From Massilia agrisoli (lineage in GTDB: Bacteria > Pseudomonadota > Gammaproteobacteria > Burkholderiales > Burkholderiaceae_D), in NCBI RefSeq assembly GCF_020831365.1, contig NZ_JAJHPV010000012.1, forward strand, positions 186,001-250,000: a stretch of 64,000 nt of DNA, in the 5' to 3' direction. The position numbers and the translations under genes were made by a program. This document shows positions 33,178 through 41,939 of this stretch, piece by piece. The notes below the pieces were generated by a model. That model saw nothing but the letters and a program-made list of their open reading frames with translations, did not search any database and had not been told where the DNA came from. Position 1 is the first letter of the stretch. Each line of letters begins with the position of its first letter.

Positions 33178-34530
33178 ATGCCACCGGTGACAACATTAAT
33201 CCAGGCGCCAGCCAGCGGCGCTACCCACCAGCAACTCGACCTCGAACAGCAGGTCATCGGCAAGGTGTCGCGCCGACTGCTGTGGTTTATCTTCCTGCTG
33301 TTTGTGTTCTCCTTCCTCGACCGCATCAACATCGGCTTCGCCGCGCTGACAATGTCGGCCGACCTTGGCCTTACCGCCACCCAGTTCGGCCTGGCCACCA
33401 CCCTGTTCTACATCGCCTACGTGGCGTTCGGCATACCGAGCAATATCGCGCTGGCGAAGGTCGGCGCGCGGCGCTGGATCGGCACCATCATGATCGGCTG
33501 GGGCCTGGCCTCCACCGCGACGATGTTCGCCACCAGCCCCGAGACGCTGTACATCCTTCGGATCCTGGTGGGCATTACCGAAGCAGGCTTCCTGCCCGGG
33601 ATGCTGCTTTACCTGACCTTCTGGTTCCCGCCCGCCTACCGTGCCCGCGCCAATGCCTTGTTCATGATTGCGATGCCGGTCACCGCGGCGCTGGGATCGG
33701 CCGTCTCGGGCTACATCCTGGAGCTCGACGGCGCGATGGGGCTGAAAGGCTGGCAGTGGCTGTTCATGCTGGAAGGCCTGCCGTCGTCGGTGCTCGGCCT
33801 GGTCGTGTTCTGGTACCTCGACGACAAGCCGCAAGACGCCAAATGGCTCAGCGCCGCCGAGAAAAGCACGCTGGAACGCAGCCTGCAATCGGCCCGCAAA
33901 CAGCCACCGCGCGCCGAAGCCGCCGCGCCCGAGCGCAGCCTGTTCGCCGAGCTCACCTCCCCGGCCGTCGTCAAGTTCGGAGTTGCCTACTTCTGCCTGG
34001 TGAACACGCTGGCGATGGTGGCCGTGTGGACGCCGCTGATCGTCAAGAGCTTCAGCGCCGGCGCCAGCAACCGCACCATCGGCCTGCTGGCGGCAATTTC
34101 CCAGGTGGTGACCATCATTGCGATGATCTGGTGGGGCCGCCGCTCCGACCGCAAGCAGGAGCGCCGCTGGCACCTGGTCATCCCGATGCTGGCCTCGGCC
34201 GCCGGGTGGATGTTTACCGCCTTGTCCGCCGACCCGGTGGTGCAGATGCTCGGGGTCTGCATGGCTTCCGCCGGCTCGTACACCGCCATGTCGATCTTCT
34301 GGACCACACCGGACCAGGCCCTGAGCTGGAAGGCGCAGGCGATCGGCATCGCCGTCATCAATGCAGCCGGCAACGTCAGCTCCGCGATCAACCCGGTGGT
34401 GGTGGGCTGGATCAAGGACGCGACCGGCAGCTTTACCGGCGGCCTGTATTACGCCAGCGCGCTGCTGGTGGCCGGCACGGTGATCGTGCTGATGCTGCCG
34501 ATCGGCGCCCGCCAGAAAACCGATCACTGA
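33178..34530 (+). CDS. MFS transporter (anion:cation symporter family)
   Basis: 450 residues from the ATG at 33178 behind AGGAG. Twelve predicted membrane segments. The signature FSFLDRINIGFAALTMSADLGL (residues 39-60) and GITEAGFLPGMLLYLTFWFP are typical of the ACS branch that imports organic or aromatic acids such as hydroxyphenylacetate or phthalate. It is the first structural gene before the FAD monooxygenase, so an aromatic acid feeding homogentisate is the likely substrate. The monooxygenase ribosome site begins at its stop codon. Confidence 0.9.
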   Translation: MPPVTTLIQAPASGATHQQLDLEQQVIGKVSRRLLWFIFLLFVFSFLDRINIGFAALTMSADLGLTATQFGLATTLFYIAYVAFGIPSNIALAKVGARRWIGTIMIGWGLASTATMFATSPETLYILRILVGITEAGFLPGMLLYLTFWFPPAYRARANALFMIAMPVTAALGSAVSGYILELDGAMGLKGWQWLFMLEGLPSSVLGLVVFWYLDDKPQDAKWLSAAEKSTLERSLQSARKQPPRAEAAAPERSLFAELTSPAVVKFGVAYFCLVNTLAMVAVWTPLIVKSFSAGASNRTIGLLAAISQVVTIIAMIWWGRRSDRKQERRWHLVIPMLASAAGWMFTALSADPVVQMLGVCMASAGSYTAMSIFWTTPDQALSWKAQAIGIAVINAAGNVSSAINPVVVGWIKDATGSFTGGLYYASALLVAGTVIVLMLPIGARQKTDH

Positions 34531-34541
34531 AGGAAGATACG

Positions 34542-36239
34542 ATGACTATGGAATTTGCACCCTACCCGTTCACTGCCCGCCAGTACCCGGCCCGCATCCC
34601 CCCGCAGCAGGCGGGGCGCGATGCGGTACGCCACAAGGTGGCGATCGTTGGCGGCGGGCCGGTCGGCCTGTCGACTGCCCTTGGCCTTGCGCGCCAGGGC
34701 ATCGCGTCGGTACTGATCGAAGCGGACGACTCGGTCTGCCAGGGCAGCCGCGCCATCTGCATCTCGCGCCGCAGCCTCGAGATCATCGAACGCCTCGGCG
34801 CCCTCGATGGCTTCCTCAAGACCGGCCTGCCGTGGACCGGCGGACGCAGTTTTTACCGCGACACCGAGGTGCTGCACTTTACGATGCCGCAGGACGACAA
34901 CCAGAAGCTGCCGCCGATGGTCAACCTGGCGCAGTACCACATCGAAGAATTGCTGCTGGAAGCCGCCGAAAAACACGCTGGCCTGATCGACATCCGCTGG
35001 CAGACCCGCGTCACCGGGCTTGAACACAATGCGGCTGGCGTCACGCTCAGCCTCGGCACACCCGAAGGCGACTACGCGCTGGAGGCCGACTGGCTGGTCG
35101 CCTGCGACGGCGGGCGCAGCACGATCCGCGAGGCGATGGAACTGCCGCTGCGCGGCGCCAGCTACGAGGGCCGCTACATCATCGTCGACATCAGGCTTGA
35201 CAGCGAGCGCCCGACCGAGCGGCTGGCCTACTTTGACCCGCCATGCAATCCGGGATCGACGGTGCTGGTGCATAAGCAGCCGCACAATGTGTGGCGCATC
35301 GACTACCAGGTGCAGGACGGCGAGAACGCCGACGAAGCGGTCAAGCCCGAAAACGTGCTGCCGCGCGTGCAAAGCCTGCTCGACATGATGGGCGAGCGCG
35401 GCGCGTGGGCGCCGATCTGGATCACGATGTACAAGGCAAACGCACTGACGCTGGAACACTACCGCCACGGGCGGGTGATGTTCGCCGGCGACGCCGCGCA
35501 CCTGGTGCCGATTTTCGGCGTACGCGGCGCCAATTCGGGCATCGATGACGCCGACAACGTCGCGTGGAAGCTGGCCTGGGTGGTCAAGGGCCTCGCAGAC
35601 TTTAGCCTTCTCGACAGCTATTCGAGCGAGCGCGTCGCCGCAACCCACGAGAACCTCAGCTACGGCACCAAGAGCACCGAGTTCATGGCGCCGCCCTCCT
35701 TCGCCTTTGAGTTGATGCGCACGGCGGTGCTGGGTCTCGCTGAAAAGCACGCCTGCGTGCGGTCGCTGATCAACCCGCGCCAGAGTTCCGCCATCACCTA
35801 CACGGAATCGCCCCTCAACGTCGCGGACCAGGAGGTGTGGCGCGCCGGCCCGGCGCCAGGTGCGGTGCTGCCCGAGTGCCCGCTCACCGTGTTTGATGAA
35901 GCGAAGGGAGTCCCGGGCCACCTTACCGGCCTGCTGGGCACCGGCCTGACGGCGCTTTGCTTCACCGCCGACGCCAGGGTGCCGAAGAAACTGTCCGCGT
36001 TCGCCGACACCATGCGCGCAACCGGCGTCCAGCTGGATATGGTTCCCATCGCGGTGGAGCGCCCGCTCGACCCGACCTCGCGCTGCGCCTGGGACGACAC
36101 CGGCCGCGCATTCGGCATGTACGGCGCTTCGGTGGGCAGCGTCTACCTGGTGCGCCCCGACGGCCATGTCCTCGGACGCTGGCAGGCGCCGGACGCGGGC
36201 CAGCTGACCGCAGCGGTCGGGCGCCTGTTGCATCCATAA
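34542..36239 (+). CDS. FAD-dependent aromatic-ring monooxygenase (class A)
   Basis: 565 residues from the ATG at 34542, with AAGGAAGA just before. A longer frame to 33054 is a shadow over the MFS gene. The FAD fold opens with VAIVGGGPVGLSTALGLARQG (residues 28-48). The DG motif follows (WLVACDGGRSTIRE), then the GD motif VMFAGDAAHLVPIFGVRGANSGIDDADN. The size and C-terminal thioredoxin-like part resemble MhpA/PheA-type hydroxylases. By context it hydroxylates a hydroxylated phenylacetate or similar acid towards homogentisate. The substrate is inferred. Confidence 0.88.
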   Translation: MTMEFAPYPFTARQYPARIPPQQAGRDAVRHKVAIVGGGPVGLSTALGLARQGIASVLIEADDSVCQGSRAICISRRSLEIIERLGALDGFLKTGLPWTGGRSFYRDTEVLHFTMPQDDNQKLPPMVNLAQYHIEELLLEAAEKHAGLIDIRWQTRVTGLEHNAAGVTLSLGTPEGDYALEADWLVACDGGRSTIREAMELPLRGASYEGRYIIVDIRLDSERPTERLAYFDPPCNPGSTVLVHKQPHNVWRIDYQVQDGENADEAVKPENVLPRVQSLLDMMGERGAWAPIWITMYKANALTLEHYRHGRVMFAGDAAHLVPIFGVRGANSGIDDADNVAWKLAWVVKGLADFSLLDSYSSERVAATHENLSYGTKSTEFMAPPSFAFELMRTAVLGLAEKHACVRSLINPRQSSAITYTESPLNVADQEVWRAGPAPGAVLPECPLTVFDEAKGVPGHLTGLLGTGLTALCFTADARVPKKLSAFADTMRATGVQLDMVPIAVERPLDPTSRCAWDDTGRAFGMYGASVGSVYLVRPDGHVLGRWQAPDAGQLTAAVGRLLHP

Positions 36240-36257
36240 CCGAATAAAGGAGCTCTC

Positions 36258-36437
36258 ATGAACGACAGCGAACTCGATGCCGTCTACACACGGCTTTGCA
36301 AGACCATGACCCAGCTGGGCGCGGACAAGTCGCCCCTGTTCCTTGCGCGCTTCGCGCTGCTGGCGATCGGCCAGATCGGCGATCCCGATACCGCGGCGCG
36401 CCTTGTCGACGATGCCGCCGAGGGCCTTGGCCAATGA
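36258..36437 (+). CDS. DUF2783 family small protein
   Basis: A 59-residue gene, too short for a 60-codon cutoff. AAAGGAG precedes the ATG at 36258. The sequence ([17 protein letters not shown], then [24 protein letters not shown]) matches the DUF2783 family, which I know as a companion of FAD monooxygenases in such operons. It has no signal or membrane segment. A helical accessory or stabilising subunit for the monooxygenase is a reasonable guess. Its stop overlaps an ATG at 36434 in the hmgA frame. Confidence 0.8.
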   Translation: MNDSELDAVYTRLCKTMTQLGADKSPLFLARFALLAIGQIGDPDTAARLVDDAAEGLGQ

Positions 36438-36460
36438 TCGGCCCATCAGGAAAAACCACC

Positions 36461-37756
36461 ATGACGCTCAGTTACCAGTCCGGCTTCGGCAACGAGTTCG
36501 CCACTGAAGCGCTGCCGGGCGCGCTGCCAGTCGGCCGTAACTCGCCGCAGCGCGCGCCCTACGGGCTGTACGCCGAACAGCTGTCGGGCACTGCCTTCAC
36601 CGCGCCGCGCCATGCCAACCGCCGCTCGTGGCTGTACCGGATCCGTCCCGCCGCCGTGCACGGCCCCTTCCAGGCGGTGCAGATCGGCCGGGTTGTCAGC
36701 AGCTTCGACGAGCTGCCAGTCTCGCCCGACCAGTTGCGCTGGGACCCGCTGCCCCTGCCGCATGGCCCGACAGACTTCCTCGAAGGACTGGTGACAATGG
36801 CCGGCAACGGCAGCCCCGCCGCCAACGCCGGCTGTGCGATCCACCTTTACGCGGCCAACCAGTCGATGGAGGGCCGCTACTTCTACAACGCCGATGGCGA
36901 ACTGCTGATCGTGCCGCAGCTTGGCGCGCTGACCATTGCGACCGAACTTGGCACGCTGCAGGTCGAACCGCAGGAAATCGCTGTGATCCCGCGCGGCGTG
37001 CGCTTCCAGGTAAAGCTGGACGGACCGGTGGCGCGCGGCTATGTGTGCGAGAACTACGGTGCGCTGTTGCGCCTGCCCGACCTGGGCGTGATCGGATCGA
37101 ACGGCCTGGCCAATCCGCGCGACTTCCTGACGCCCGTGGCGTCGTATGAGGACCGCGAAGGCGACTTCGAGCTGGTGGCCAAGTTCCAGGGCCGGATGTG
37201 GCGCGCCGCGATTGGCCATTCGCCGCTGGACGTGGTCGCGTGGCACGGCAACTACGCGCCGTACAAGTACGACCTGCGGCGCTTTAACACCATCGGCTCG
37301 ATCAGCTACGACCACCCTGACCCGTCGATCTTCCTGGTGCTGCAGGCGCCGAGCGACACGCCGGGCGTGGATACGCTGGACTTCGTGATCTTCCCGCCGC
37401 GCTGGCTGGCAGCTGAAGATACCTTCCGCCCGCCCTGGTTCCACCGCAATTTCGCCAGCGAGTTCATGGGACTGATCCACGGCGCCTACGACGCCAAGGC
37501 CGAGGGGTTCGCGCCCGGCGGGGCGTCGCTGCACAACTGCATGAGCGGCCACGGCCCCGATGCCGAGACCTTCGGCAAGGCCAGCGTGGCCGACACCAGC
37601 CGCCCGCATCATGTGACCGATACGATGGCCTTCATGTTTGAAACGCCGTCGGTCATCCGCCCGACCATTCACGCGCTGGAGTCGGCACAGCTGCAAACCA
37701 GCTACGCCAATTGCTGGCAGGGGCTTGAAAAGCGCTTCGACCCGCGCCAGCGCTGA
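36461..37756 (+). CDS. hmgA: homogentisate 1,2-dioxygenase
   Basis: 431 residues from the ATG at 36461 ([23 protein letters not shown]), with AGGAAA ahead. An ATG at 36434 would add nine residues. The iron site is visible: [12 protein letters not shown] gives the His and Glu ligands and [12 protein letters not shown] gives the second His. It opens the ring of homogentisate with oxygen to give maleylacetoacetate. Cytoplasmic, iron(II)-dependent. It is followed directly by fahA. A maleylacetoacetate isomerase gene is not in the window. Confidence 0.97.
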   Translation: MTLSYQSGFGNEFATEALPGALPVGRNSPQRAPYGLYAEQLSGTAFTAPRHANRRSWLYRIRPAAVHGPFQAVQIGRVVSSFDELPVSPDQLRWDPLPLPHGPTDFLEGLVTMAGNGSPAANAGCAIHLYAANQSMEGRYFYNADGELLIVPQLGALTIATELGTLQVEPQEIAVIPRGVRFQVKLDGPVARGYVCENYGALLRLPDLGVIGSNGLANPRDFLTPVASYEDREGDFELVAKFQGRMWRAAIGHSPLDVVAWHGNYAPYKYDLRRFNTIGSISYDHPDPSIFLVLQAPSDTPGVDTLDFVIFPPRWLAAEDTFRPPWFHRNFASEFMGLIHGAYDAKAEGFAPGGASLHNCMSGHGPDAETFGKASVADTSRPHHVTDTMAFMFETPSVIRPTIHALESAQLQTSYANCWQGLEKRFDPRQR

Positions 37757-37773
37757 AACTACAAGGAGCATGC

Positions 37774-39093
37774 ATGTCACTACTGAACGAGACCCACGCA
37801 CCCGAACTGCGTAGCTGGGTCGCCTCGGCCAACGAGCCAGGCACCGATTTCCCGATCCAGAACCTGCCGTTTGCAGTATTTCGCAGGGCAGGCACGGAAG
37901 AATTCTTCCGTGGCGGCGTCGCGATTGGCGACCAGATCGTGGACCTTGGCATGGCCGCCAGCCGTGGCGCGCTGTCGATCGATGCCCTGCCGTTTGCGGC
38001 GGCGTGCGGCGCCAGTTCGCTCAACCGTTTCATGGCGATGGGGCCAGGCGCGTGGAGCAAACTGCGCCTTGCCCTCAGCCGCGCACTGCGCACCGGCGCG
38101 CCGGAACGTGAGCTGCTTGGCGCCTGCCTGGTGCCGCAGTCGCAGGCGGAGTACACCGTCCCTGCGAAGATCGGCGACTACACCGACTTCTACACCTCGA
38201 TCCACCACGCGACCAGCGTGGGCAAGCTGTTCCGGCCCGACAGTCCGCTGATGCCCAACTATAAATGGGTCCCGATCGGCTATCACGGGCGCGCCTCGTC
38301 GATCCAGGTGTCGGGCCAGGAATTCAGGCGGCCGCTTGGCCAGACCATGGCGCCGGGTAAAACGCAGCCGGACTTCGGGCCGTGCCAGCGCCTCGACTAC
38401 GAGCTGGAGCTCGGCATTTATGTCGGCACCGGAAACGAGTCGTGCACGTCGGTGCCGATGGACCAGGCCGAGTCGCATGTATTCGGCCTGTGCCTGCTGA
38501 ACGACTGGTCGGCGCGCGACGTGCAAGCCTGGGAGTACCAGCCGCTTGGGCCCTTCCTGTCGAAGAATTTCGCCACCACCGTCTCGCCGTGGATTGTCAC
38601 GCTCGAAGCGCTGGCGCCTTACCGCGTGCCGTTCGCGCGGCCGGAGGGCGATCCGCAGCCCTTGCCCTACCTGGATTCTGCGGCCAACCGTGCTGGCGGC
38701 GCGTTCGACGTACAGCTCCAGGTGCTGCTTGAAACCGAACGGATGCGCGCGGCCGGCGCCGGGCCTGCGCAGCTGTCGGCCACCAGCTACCGGCACGCTT
38801 ACTGGACAGTGGCGCAGCTGCTGGCGCATCACACCGTCGGCGGATGCAACCTGCAGCCGGGCGACCTGTTTGGCAGCGGAACCTTGTCGGGACCGACGCC
38901 CGACCAGGCGGGCGCGCTGATTGAGCTGACCTCCGGCGGCAAGGAGCCATTGCGCCTGCCCGATGGCGACACCCGCAGCTACCTCGTCGACGGCGATACG
39001 GTGATCATGCGCGGATGGTGCGAGCAAGCTGGCAGTGCGCGTATCGGGTTTGGCGAGTGCCGGGGGACTGTGCTGCCGGCCATGGAAGCTTGA
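37774..39093 (+). CDS. fahA: fumarylacetoacetase
   Basis: A 439-residue enzyme from the ATG at 37774 behind AAGGAG. An N-terminal domain (FPIQNLPFAVFRR) precedes the FAH catalytic domain with DYTDFYTSIHHATSVGKLFRP, YHGRASSIQVSG, LDYELELGIYVG and LLNDWSARDVQAWEYQPLGPFLSKNF, which hold the metal ligands and active-site residues. It splits fumarylacetoacetate into fumarate and acetoacetate, the last step of the homogentisate route. It is the final gene of the operon; a REP-like palindrome follows at once. Confidence 0.97.
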   Translation: MSLLNETHAPELRSWVASANEPGTDFPIQNLPFAVFRRAGTEEFFRGGVAIGDQIVDLGMAASRGALSIDALPFAAACGASSLNRFMAMGPGAWSKLRLALSRALRTGAPERELLGACLVPQSQAEYTVPAKIGDYTDFYTSIHHATSVGKLFRPDSPLMPNYKWVPIGYHGRASSIQVSGQEFRRPLGQTMAPGKTQPDFGPCQRLDYELELGIYVGTGNESCTSVPMDQAESHVFGLCLLNDWSARDVQAWEYQPLGPFLSKNFATTVSPWIVTLEALAPYRVPFARPEGDPQPLPYLDSAANRAGGAFDVQLQVLLETERMRAAGAGPAQLSATSYRHAYWTVAQLLAHHTVGGCNLQPGDLFGSGTLSGPTPDQAGALIELTSGGKEPLRLPDGDTRSYLVDGDTVIMRGWCEQAGSARIGFGECRGTVLPAMEA

Positions 39094-39096
39094 TGC

Positions 39097-39174
39097 GTCG
39101 TTCCCGCAAAGGCGGGAACTCGTCATTCATCACAGGGCAGGCTCAGTATGGGTTCCCGCTTTCGCGGGAACGAC
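39097..39174. repeat. REP-like extragenic palindrome, copy 2
   Basis: Outer arms GTCGTTCCCGC and GCGGGAACGAC with internal hairpins (GTTCCCGCAAAGGCGGGAAC and GTTCCCGCTTTCGCGGGAAC, the first with one mismatch). The element lies between fahA and the convergent GGDEF-EAL gene. It contains the last codons of the latter, so the repeat has supplied that protein's C-terminus. Confidence 0.88.
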
Positions 39175-41838
39175 GGAGGACCTGAGCCCCTGCTCCAGCA
39201 CGGCGGGGATGTCGGCTGCCGGCATCGGCCGCGCCAGGTAGTAGCCCTGCACCTCATTACATCCCAGCTCCTGCAGGATGCACAGCTGCTCGGCCGTCTC
39301 GACGCCTTCGGCGACCACCGACATCCCCAGCGCATGCGCCATCGAGACGATCGCCTGGAAAAACACCCTCCCCTCGCGCGAGTTGCCCAGCTCGGACGTG
39401 AACGCGCGGTCCACCTTCAGCACGTCCATCTTCAGCTTCTGCAGTTGCGACAGTGACGAGTAGCCGGTGCCGAAATCGTCGACATGCAGCTTCACGCCCA
39501 GCGCCCGGATCGCGCCGAGTTCCGCCAGCACGTCTTCCTGCTCGCCCATCATCGCCGACTCGGTGATTTCCACTTCCAGCAAGCTGGCAGGAACCTGGTG
39601 CCGGTCGAGGTAGACCGCAAGCTGGCGGTGCACCTCGCCACGCGCGAACTGCTTGGGCGAGACGTTGATCGACACCGGCACCACCGGCAATCCCTGGCGC
39701 CGCCACGCGTCGATCTGGCGGCAGGCCTTCTCCATCACCATTTCGCCTATCCGCAGGATCAGGCCTGTCGTCTCGGCCATCGGGATGAACTCCAGCGGCG
39801 ACACCAAACCATGCTGGGGATGAATCCAGCGCACCAGCGCCTCCATGCTGCACACTTCGCCTGTAAAGGCATCGACGCGCGGCTGGTAGTACAGCACAAA
39901 CTGGTCAAGCTCGATTGCTTCAAGCAGCCGGTGCTTCAGCTGGAGGCGGCTTTGTATCAGGCGCGATTGCGACGCCTCGAAAAAGCGGTACTGGCCCTTG
40001 CCGTCGGTCTTCCCGGCGTACATCGCAATGTCGCCGTGCTTGATCAGGGATGCCGCGTCGGCCGCGTCGTGCGGGAAGACGCTGATGCCGACGGACGCGC
40101 CGACCTGTAGCGGTTCGCCGTTGATCGTGAATGGACCCTGGAACGCGCTGATGATGCGCTCGGCCACGCGCGCGGCCTGTTGCTGTGCATCGGACGGCAT
40201 CAGGAGGACGATGAATTCGTCGCCGCCGAAGCGGACGACATGGTCGCCTGGCCGCAGCAATGAGCGCAGGCGTTCGCCCGAGGCCTTCAGCAGCTGGTCG
40301 CCGACAGCGTGGCCGTGCAGGTCATTGACCTGCTTGAATTCGTCCAGGTCGATGAAGAGCAGCGACAGCTCAGTCGATTCGCTGCGGCTGGCGGCCATCG
40401 CGCCGGGCAGGAAGCCCATCAGCCAGTGGCGGTTCGGAAGCCCGGTCAGCATGTCTTCGTTGGCCAGCCGCTCCAGTTCAACCACATGCGCCTTGCGCTC
40501 GCTGATGTCGCGCAGCGTCACCGCAAGTCCGTTACCGACCCGCACGAGGCGGCGGTGGCCCCAGCGGATGTTCAGCCGGGCGTCCGCTGGCATCTCGCGT
40601 TCGTCCTCGTAGAAGCCCGAGGTCATCGCTGCGCTGTAGGTGTCCAGCAGTGCATTGCCGAAGACGCCGGCGTCGATCGTCGACAGCCGCTTGCCGATCA
40701 GCTCCGCACGCGACGATCCGTAGAAATAGGCGCCCCGTTCGTTACAGTCGACGATCTCGAAGTCGACGATCACTCCGGCCTCGTTGCGCAGTGCCGCCGC
40801 CATGTAGAAGCCGTCGTTGGCGCTTTCGGTGGCGGTCCTGTAGGCCAGCCGGACGTCTTCCTGCGCGCTCTGGCGGTGTGCGGCGCGGCGCGACAGGACG
40901 GTCGCCAACGCCGCGATCAGCGCCAGGCAGAAGGACGCAAACGCGGCGTCGTTGCGGCCATCGGTCCAGTAGGTTTCGGCCGCGGCCATCGCCTCGCTCT
41001 TCGAGAGCGCGACCAGCGCGACCAGCGGGTAGACAGGCGAATGGCGCCACGCCAGGAAGCGGGCCTGGCCGTCCGGGAACTGCCCTGCCGCAGAGAGCAG
41101 CACGCCGGCAGGCGCCGCCCATAACGCCGCGTCGCGCGGGAAAGCGGTTGCGGCGCCCGCGCGTGCCTGCTGCTCGAGCCGCAGCCCGGCTTCGGTGCCG
41201 ACGGTGGCGACCAGTCCGTCGCGCCCCAGCGCGGCAGGCATGTAGAACGACGTCAGGTAATCCGACGGCACGGTGAGCACGACGACGCCGTCGAAATCAT
41301 CATCGGGCGTATCGAGGCGCCGGCTGAACAGGACCGCAGGGTGAACTTGCGTCTCCGACGCTAGCGGCGTATCGATCTTCAGCGAGCTTGAGTTGTTGTT
41401 CCGGTGGTAGCGGAAAAACGCCGATCGCGCGTACGAGGCGTTGAGTTCGCCAGGCTGGGTGGAGCTGACCACCTTGCCGCGCGCGTCGACAACGCTGACC
41501 GAGATGAAGGCGCTGTCGAGGAACATGCCGTCGCGCGTCAGGTGTTCGAGCCGCAGCCTGCCGTTCGACTGCTCCCAGCTTTGCTTGAGCTGCATCGACA
41601 CCTGGTCCATCTGGGCGACCGACCGGGTGACATACTGCTCGTAGGCTTGCGCCGCGGCGTTCGCTTCGCGGCGGGTGTTTTTGTCAGCTTCGGTACGTTC
41701 GGCGTTGGCGCGCACGATGGTCGTCGACCACACCGCCACGATCAGGATCAGCGCCGCAACGGGCCAGAACAAGGAGGCGATTAGCGATGGACGCGCGCCG
41801 CTGATCGGTGTGGGGTCGTTTAAAGCTTGCCTTGCCAT
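39130..41838 (-). CDS. membrane GGDEF-EAL cyclic-di-GMP protein with PAS domain
   Basis: About 902 residues from the ATG at 41838 behind AGGA. In order: membrane segment (residues about 22-44), an extracytoplasmic sensor domain (about 45-290), a second membrane segment, a PAS domain (about 335-450), GGDEF (VVRFGGDEFIVLLM intact) and EAL (MEALVRWIHPQHG intact, with later VDDFGTGYSSL and VVAEGVET). Both cyclase and phosphodiesterase signatures look complete. It tunes cyclic-di-GMP in response to a periplasmic signal. The tail SSVVPAKAGTHTEPAL is read from the REP-like repeat and is not part of the EAL fold. Confidence 0.92.
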   Translation of the reverse strand: MARQALNDPTPISGARPSLIASLFWPVAALILIVAVWSTTIVRANAERTEADKNTRREANAAAQAYEQYVTRSVAQMDQVSMQLKQSWEQSNGRLRLEHLTRDGMFLDSAFISVSVVDARGKVVSSTQPGELNASYARSAFFRYHRNNNSSSLKIDTPLASETQVHPAVLFSRRLDTPDDDFDGVVVLTVPSDYLTSFYMPAALGRDGLVATVGTEAGLRLEQQARAGAATAFPRDAALWAAPAGVLLSAAGQFPDGQARFLAWRHSPVYPLVALVALSKSEAMAAAETYWTDGRNDAAFASFCLALIAALATVLSRRAAHRQSAQEDVRLAYRTATESANDGFYMAAALRNEAGVIVDFEIVDCNERGAYFYGSSRAELIGKRLSTIDAGVFGNALLDTYSAAMTSGFYEDEREMPADARLNIRWGHRRLVRVGNGLAVTLRDISERKAHVVELERLANEDMLTGLPNRHWLMGFLPGAMAASRSESTELSLLFIDLDEFKQVNDLHGHAVGDQLLKASGERLRSLLRPGDHVVRFGGDEFIVLLMPSDAQQQAARVAERIISAFQGPFTINGEPLQVGASVGISVFPHDAADAASLIKHGDIAMYAGKTDGKGQYRFFEASQSRLIQSRLQLKHRLLEAIELDQFVLYYQPRVDAFTGEVCSMEALVRWIHPQHGLVSPLEFIPMAETTGLILRIGEMVMEKACRQIDAWRRQGLPVVPVSINVSPKQFARGEVHRQLAVYLDRHQVPASLLEVEITESAMMGEQEDVLAELGAIRALGVKLHVDDFGTGYSSLSQLQKLKMDVLKVDRAFTSELGNSREGRVFFQAIVSMAHALGMSVVAEGVETAEQLCILQELGCNEVQGYYLARPMPAADIPAVLEQGLRSSVVPAKAGTHTEPAL

Positions 41839-41939
41839 CGCCGTCCTGGATCTTGTACGTTTGCCAGAAAGAGCTGGCAGAAGCACAAGATGCTAAACGG
41901 CAATTGTTTCCGCAGCATGACATGCGCGGCGAAACGTTG

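Noticed and set aside
33054-36239. A 1061-codon plus-strand frame across the MFS and monooxygenase genes
   Set aside because: Only its last 565 codons form the monooxygenase. The first part is low-complexity Arg/Pro/Gly sequence out of frame with the clearly real MFS gene, and the monooxygenase has its own ribosome site at 34530-34537.
34524-36446. A 640-codon minus-strand frame
   Set aside because: It is the complement of the FAD monooxygenase gene in high-GC DNA. It has no recognisable domain and is rich in Arg, Ala, His and Gln, typical of antisense frames.
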